From positions 18,031,789 through 18,095,788 of the forward strand of contig NC_087062.1 in the NCBI RefSeq assembly GCF_963678635.1: DNA of 64,000 bases. Reading direction: 5' to 3'. The translations under genes and the position numbers were made by a program. Within the stretch, counting starts at the first letter, position 1; every line of letters starts with the position of its first letter. The DNA is from Symsagittifera roscoffensis. Lineage: Eukaryota > Xenacoelomorpha > Acoela > Convolutidae. The notes under the pieces were generated by a model, which saw only the letters and a list, made by a program, of their open reading frames with translations, searched no databases and was not told where the DNA came from. This document shows positions 61,168 to 64,000 of this stretch, piece by piece.

Positions 61168-62309
61168 TCGCTCATTATTATATTGAGTAATGAAATGGGT
61201 TGGCTGTTACTCCTTTTGAATGGGCTTGATTTGTTCAGCTTTGTGATGTTTAAAATGCACCACCGTTTGATTAGTGATACAAACAAACTACCTCAACTGA
61301 TTGATTGCATTTTAGGTGATTTTTTGTTTGCATTGCTGTCTAGTTCGACGAAGTGATCCTCCATGTTGCTCATTATTCTAGTGAGTAATGAAGTGGGCTA
61401 GTTTTTACTCCTGATCAATTGTCTTGATTTGTTCAGTTTTGTGATGTTTAAAGTGCACCACCCTTTGATTAGTGATACAAACAACTTCAACTGATTGATT
61501 TTTTTTTGGTTGTTTTTTATTCGACTTGCTGTCTCATTCGGAGATGTAATCCTCCACGTTGCTCATAATTATAATGAGTTTTGTATTAGGCTGTCATTTA
61601 CTCCGAATGAATTTGCTGGAGTTTGTTCAGCTTTGTGATGTTTAAAATGCACCACCCTTTGATTAGTGATACAAACTACCTCAACTGATTGATTGCTTTT
61701 TAGGTGATTTTTTGTGTGCATTGCAGTCTAGTTCGACGAAGTGATCCTCCATGTTGCTCATTATTCTAATGAGTAATGAAGTGGGTTAGTTTTTACTCCT
61801 GATCAATTGTCTTGATTTGTTCAGTTTTGTGATGTTTAAAGTGCACCACCGTTTGATAAATGATACAAACAACTTCAACTGATTGATTACTTTCCGGTTG
61901 TTTTTATATCCGACTTGCTGTCTCATTCGGAGATGTGATCCTCCACGTTGCTCATAATTATAATGAGTTTTGTAGTAGGCTGTCATTTACTCCGAATGAA
62001 TTTGCTGGAGTTTGTTCAGCTTTGTGATGTTTAAAATGCACCACCGTTTGATAAGTGATACAAACTGCCTCAATTGATTGATTGCTTTTTAGGTGATTTT
62101 TTGTTTGCATTGCAGTCTAGTTCGACGAAGTGATGCTCCAAGTTGCTCATAATTATGAATCCTGATCAGTTGTCTTGATTTGTTCAGTTTTTGATGTTTG
62201 AAATGCACCACCGTTTGATAAGTAATGCAAACAACTTCATCGGATTGATTACTTTCTGGCTGTTATTTTATTCGCCTTTCTGTCTAATTCGGAGATATGA
62301 TCCTCCATG
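61168..62309 (+). repeat. 6-mer D-A-B-A-B-C, copy 2 (1142 bp)
   Basis: The order and private markers match copy 1, including GATTGCATTTTAGG, CACCACCCTTTGATTAG in two monomers and GAATCCTGATCAGTTG in C. Small differences include the T run near 61500. Confidence 0.87.
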
Positions 62310-63470
62310 TCGCTCATTATTATATTGAGTAATTAAATGGGTTGGCTGTTACTCCTTTTGAATGGGCTTGATTTGTTCAGCTTTGTGATGTTTAAAATGC
62401 ACCACCGTTTGATTAGTGATACAAACTACCTCAACTGATTGATTGCTTTTTAGGTGATTTTTTGTTTGCATTGCAGTCTAGTTCGACGAAGTGATCCTCC
62501 ATGTTGCTCATTATTCTAATGAGTAATGAAGTGGGTTAGTTTTTACTCCTGATCAATTGTCTTGATTTGTTCAGTTTTGTGATGTTTAAAGTGCACCACC
62601 GTTTGATAAATGATACAAACAACTTCAACTGATTGATTACTTTCTGGTTGTTTTTATATTCGACTTGCTGTCTTATTCGGAGATGTGATCCTCCACGTTG
62701 CTCATAATTATAATGAGTTTTGTAGTAGGCTATCATTTACTCCGAATGAATTTGCTGGAGTTTGTTCAGCTTTGTGATGATTAAAATGCACCACCGTTTG
62801 ATTAGTGATACAAACTACCTCAACTGATTGATTGCTTTTTAGGTGATTTTTTGTTTGCATTGCAGTCTAGTTCGACGAAGTGATCCTCCATGTTGCTCAT
62901 TATTCTAATGAGTAATGAACTGGGTTAGTTTTTACTCCTGATCAATTGTCTTGATTTGTTCAGTTTTGTGATGTTTAAAGTGCACCACCGTTTGATAAAT
63001 GATACAAACAACTTCAACTGATTGATTACTTTCTGGTTGTTTTTATGTTAGACTTGCTGTCTTATTCGGAGATGTGATCCTCCACGTTGCTCATAATTAT
63101 AATGAGTTTTGTAGTAGGCTATCATTTACTCCGAATGAATTTGCTGGAGTTTGTTCAGCTTTGTGATGTTTAAAATGCACCACCGTTTGATTAGTGATAC
63201 AAACTACCTCAACTGATTGATTGCTTTTTAGGTGATTTTTTGTTTGCATTGCAGTCTAGTTCGACGAAGTGATCCTCCATGTTGCTCATTATTCTAATGA
63301 GTAAAGAAATGGTTTAGTTTTTACTCCTGATCAATTGTCTTGATTTGTTCAGTTTTGTGATGTTTAAAGTGCACCACCGTTTGATAAATGATACAAACAA
63401 CTTCAACTGATTGATTACTTTCTGGTTGTTTTTATATTCGACTTGCTGTCTCATTCGGAGATCCTCCACG
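62310..63470 (+). repeat. D followed by three A-B dimers (~389 bp each)
   Basis: A starts are at 62504, 62893 and 63282. The first two A monomers share CTTATTCGGAGATG, and all three following B monomers share GCTATCATTTACTCC. The last A has lost GATGTG-like sequence before ATCCTCCACG. The same markers occur at 50683-51070. Confidence 0.84.
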
Positions 63471-63632
63471 TTGCTCATAATTATAATGAGTTTTGTAGTA
63501 GGCTATCATTTACTCCGAAAGAATTTGCTGGAGTTTGTTCAGCTTTGTGATGTTTAAAATGCACCACCGTTTGATAAGTGATACAAACTACCTCAATTGA
63601 TTGATTGCATTTTAGGTGATTTTTTGTTTGCA
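63471..63632 (+). repeat. Truncated B monomer (162 bp, 33 bp deletion)
   Basis: The tail stops at TTTGCATTGC and joins the next head at TTGCTCATT. The missing 33 bp lie between two TTGC direct repeats in the undeleted sequence and include the TTCGACGAA dyad. Confidence 0.85.
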
Positions 63633-64000
63633 TTGCTCATTATTCTAGTGAGTAATGAAGTGGGTTAGTTTTTACTCCCGATCAATTGTCTTGATTTGTT
63701 CAGTTTTGTGATGTTCAAAATGCACCACCGTTTGATTAGTGATACAAACTACCTCAACTGATTGATTGCTTTTTAGGTGATTTTTTGTTTGCATTGCAGT
63801 CTAGTTCGACGAAGTGATCCTCCATGTTGCTCATTATTGTAATGAGTAATGAAGTGGGTTAGTTTTTACTCCTGATCAATTGTCTTGATTTGTTCAGTTT
63901 TGTGATGTTTAAAGTGCACCACCGTTTGATAAATGATACAAACAACTTCAACTGATTGATTACTTTCTGGTTGTTTTTATATTCGACTTGCTGTCTTATT
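63633..64000 (+). repeat. A/beta hybrid and partial A monomer at the right edge
   Basis: The monomer at 63633 has an A head (with TAGTGAG) and, after GATGTTCAAAATGCACC, a beta tail with TTCGACGAA. A normal A monomer follows near 63826 and is cut by the window end. Confidence 0.82.

Larger units (their letters stand above)
1..64000 (+). repeat. Uninterrupted satellite DNA array, no genes
   Basis: Every stretch I read can be assigned to a monomer of about 162-202 bp (rare outliers 246 and 278 bp) that opens with TTGCTCAT or TCGCTCAT and contains the conserved core GCACCACCGTTTGAT. All copies have the same orientation and I saw no inverted copy. No transposon, simple-sequence block or unique sequence interrupts them. 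The short open frames on both strands (mostly 60-107 codons) repeat with the monomers, end at monomer-specific stops and are broken by poly-T length changes, so I call none of them a gene. Satellite arrays of this size are typical of eukaryotic centromeric or pericentromeric heterochromatin; that placement is inference. The array continues past both window ends. Confidence 0.97.

Noticed and set aside
13648-62736. Recurrent 66-codon minus-strand frames spanning A monomers (ending ...NKSRQLIRSKN)
   Set aside because: They repeat because the satellite repeats. Frequent single-base variants and hybrid monomers break or extend them at random, and they have no independent conservation, domain or regulatory context.
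1-64000. CRISPR array
   Set aside because: Repeats are ~190 bp, contiguous and diverged in families, with no short constant repeat and unique spacers, and no cas genes.
1-64000. Human or primate alpha satellite
   Set aside because: The monomer length is ~190 bp, not 171 bp, and I see no match to alpha satellite sequence or a CENP-B box. The resemblance is only in the alternating organisation.

Overview
The whole 64 kb window is one uninterrupted block of tandemly repeated satellite DNA. All monomers run head to tail in the same orientation, and the normal monomer is about 190-198 bp. I found no protein-coding gene, RNA gene, transposon, CRISPR array or unique sequence. The array runs off both ends. 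This is eukaryotic heterochromatin, and a centromeric or pericentromeric position is the most likely one, by inference. I do not recognise the monomer family, so I assign no species. It is AT-rich: one D monomer counted by hand is about 63% A+T. It is not human alpha satellite, whose monomer is 171 bp.

Two monomer classes tend to alternate. Alpha-type monomers (A, C, E) carry a TGATCAATTG segment, and in A and C a tail with ATTCGGAGATG. Beta-type monomers (B, D) have a T-tract-rich tail and, in the 3' four-fifths, the dyad TTCGACGAA. In the dominant 3' organisation four monomers form a 750 bp higher-order repeat (HOR): A (194) - B (195) - C (167) - D (194). C is an alpha monomer with about 27 bp missing, mostly one 26 bp deletion in its head.

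Layout. 1-5041: old 10-mer HOR of 1875-1884 bp containing a divergent gamma monomer, then a 3-mer expansion. 4933-8490: a 1819 bp tandem duplication with an out-of-register joint, plus a 757-759 bp duplication. 5228-12870: E-D dimers (~390 bp) and D-D-E trimers (~585 bp). 12871-13254: transition. 13255-38359: A/B/C/D family in many arrangements (4-mers of 750 bp, 6-mers of 1139 bp, a 13-mer of 2444 bp, chimeric monomers) with two islands of 5'-type sequence. 38360-51686 and 51687-~56015: two tandem copies of one segment. The upstream copy has been inflated from 4.3 to 13.3 kb, mainly by amplifying a 750 bp unit into a nearly identical core (40210-49570). 56016-64000: further mosaic of 3-mers, 6-mers and A-B dimers.

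There is no gene network to describe. The interest lies in how the array evolved: nested unequal exchanges, hybrid monomers with readable crossover points, an unamplified and an amplified copy of the same segment side by side, and dyad symmetries at fixed positions in the HOR. Coordinates of monomer edges are hand counted and may be off by 1-2 bp. Block edges based on shared variants are approximate to a few tens of bp.
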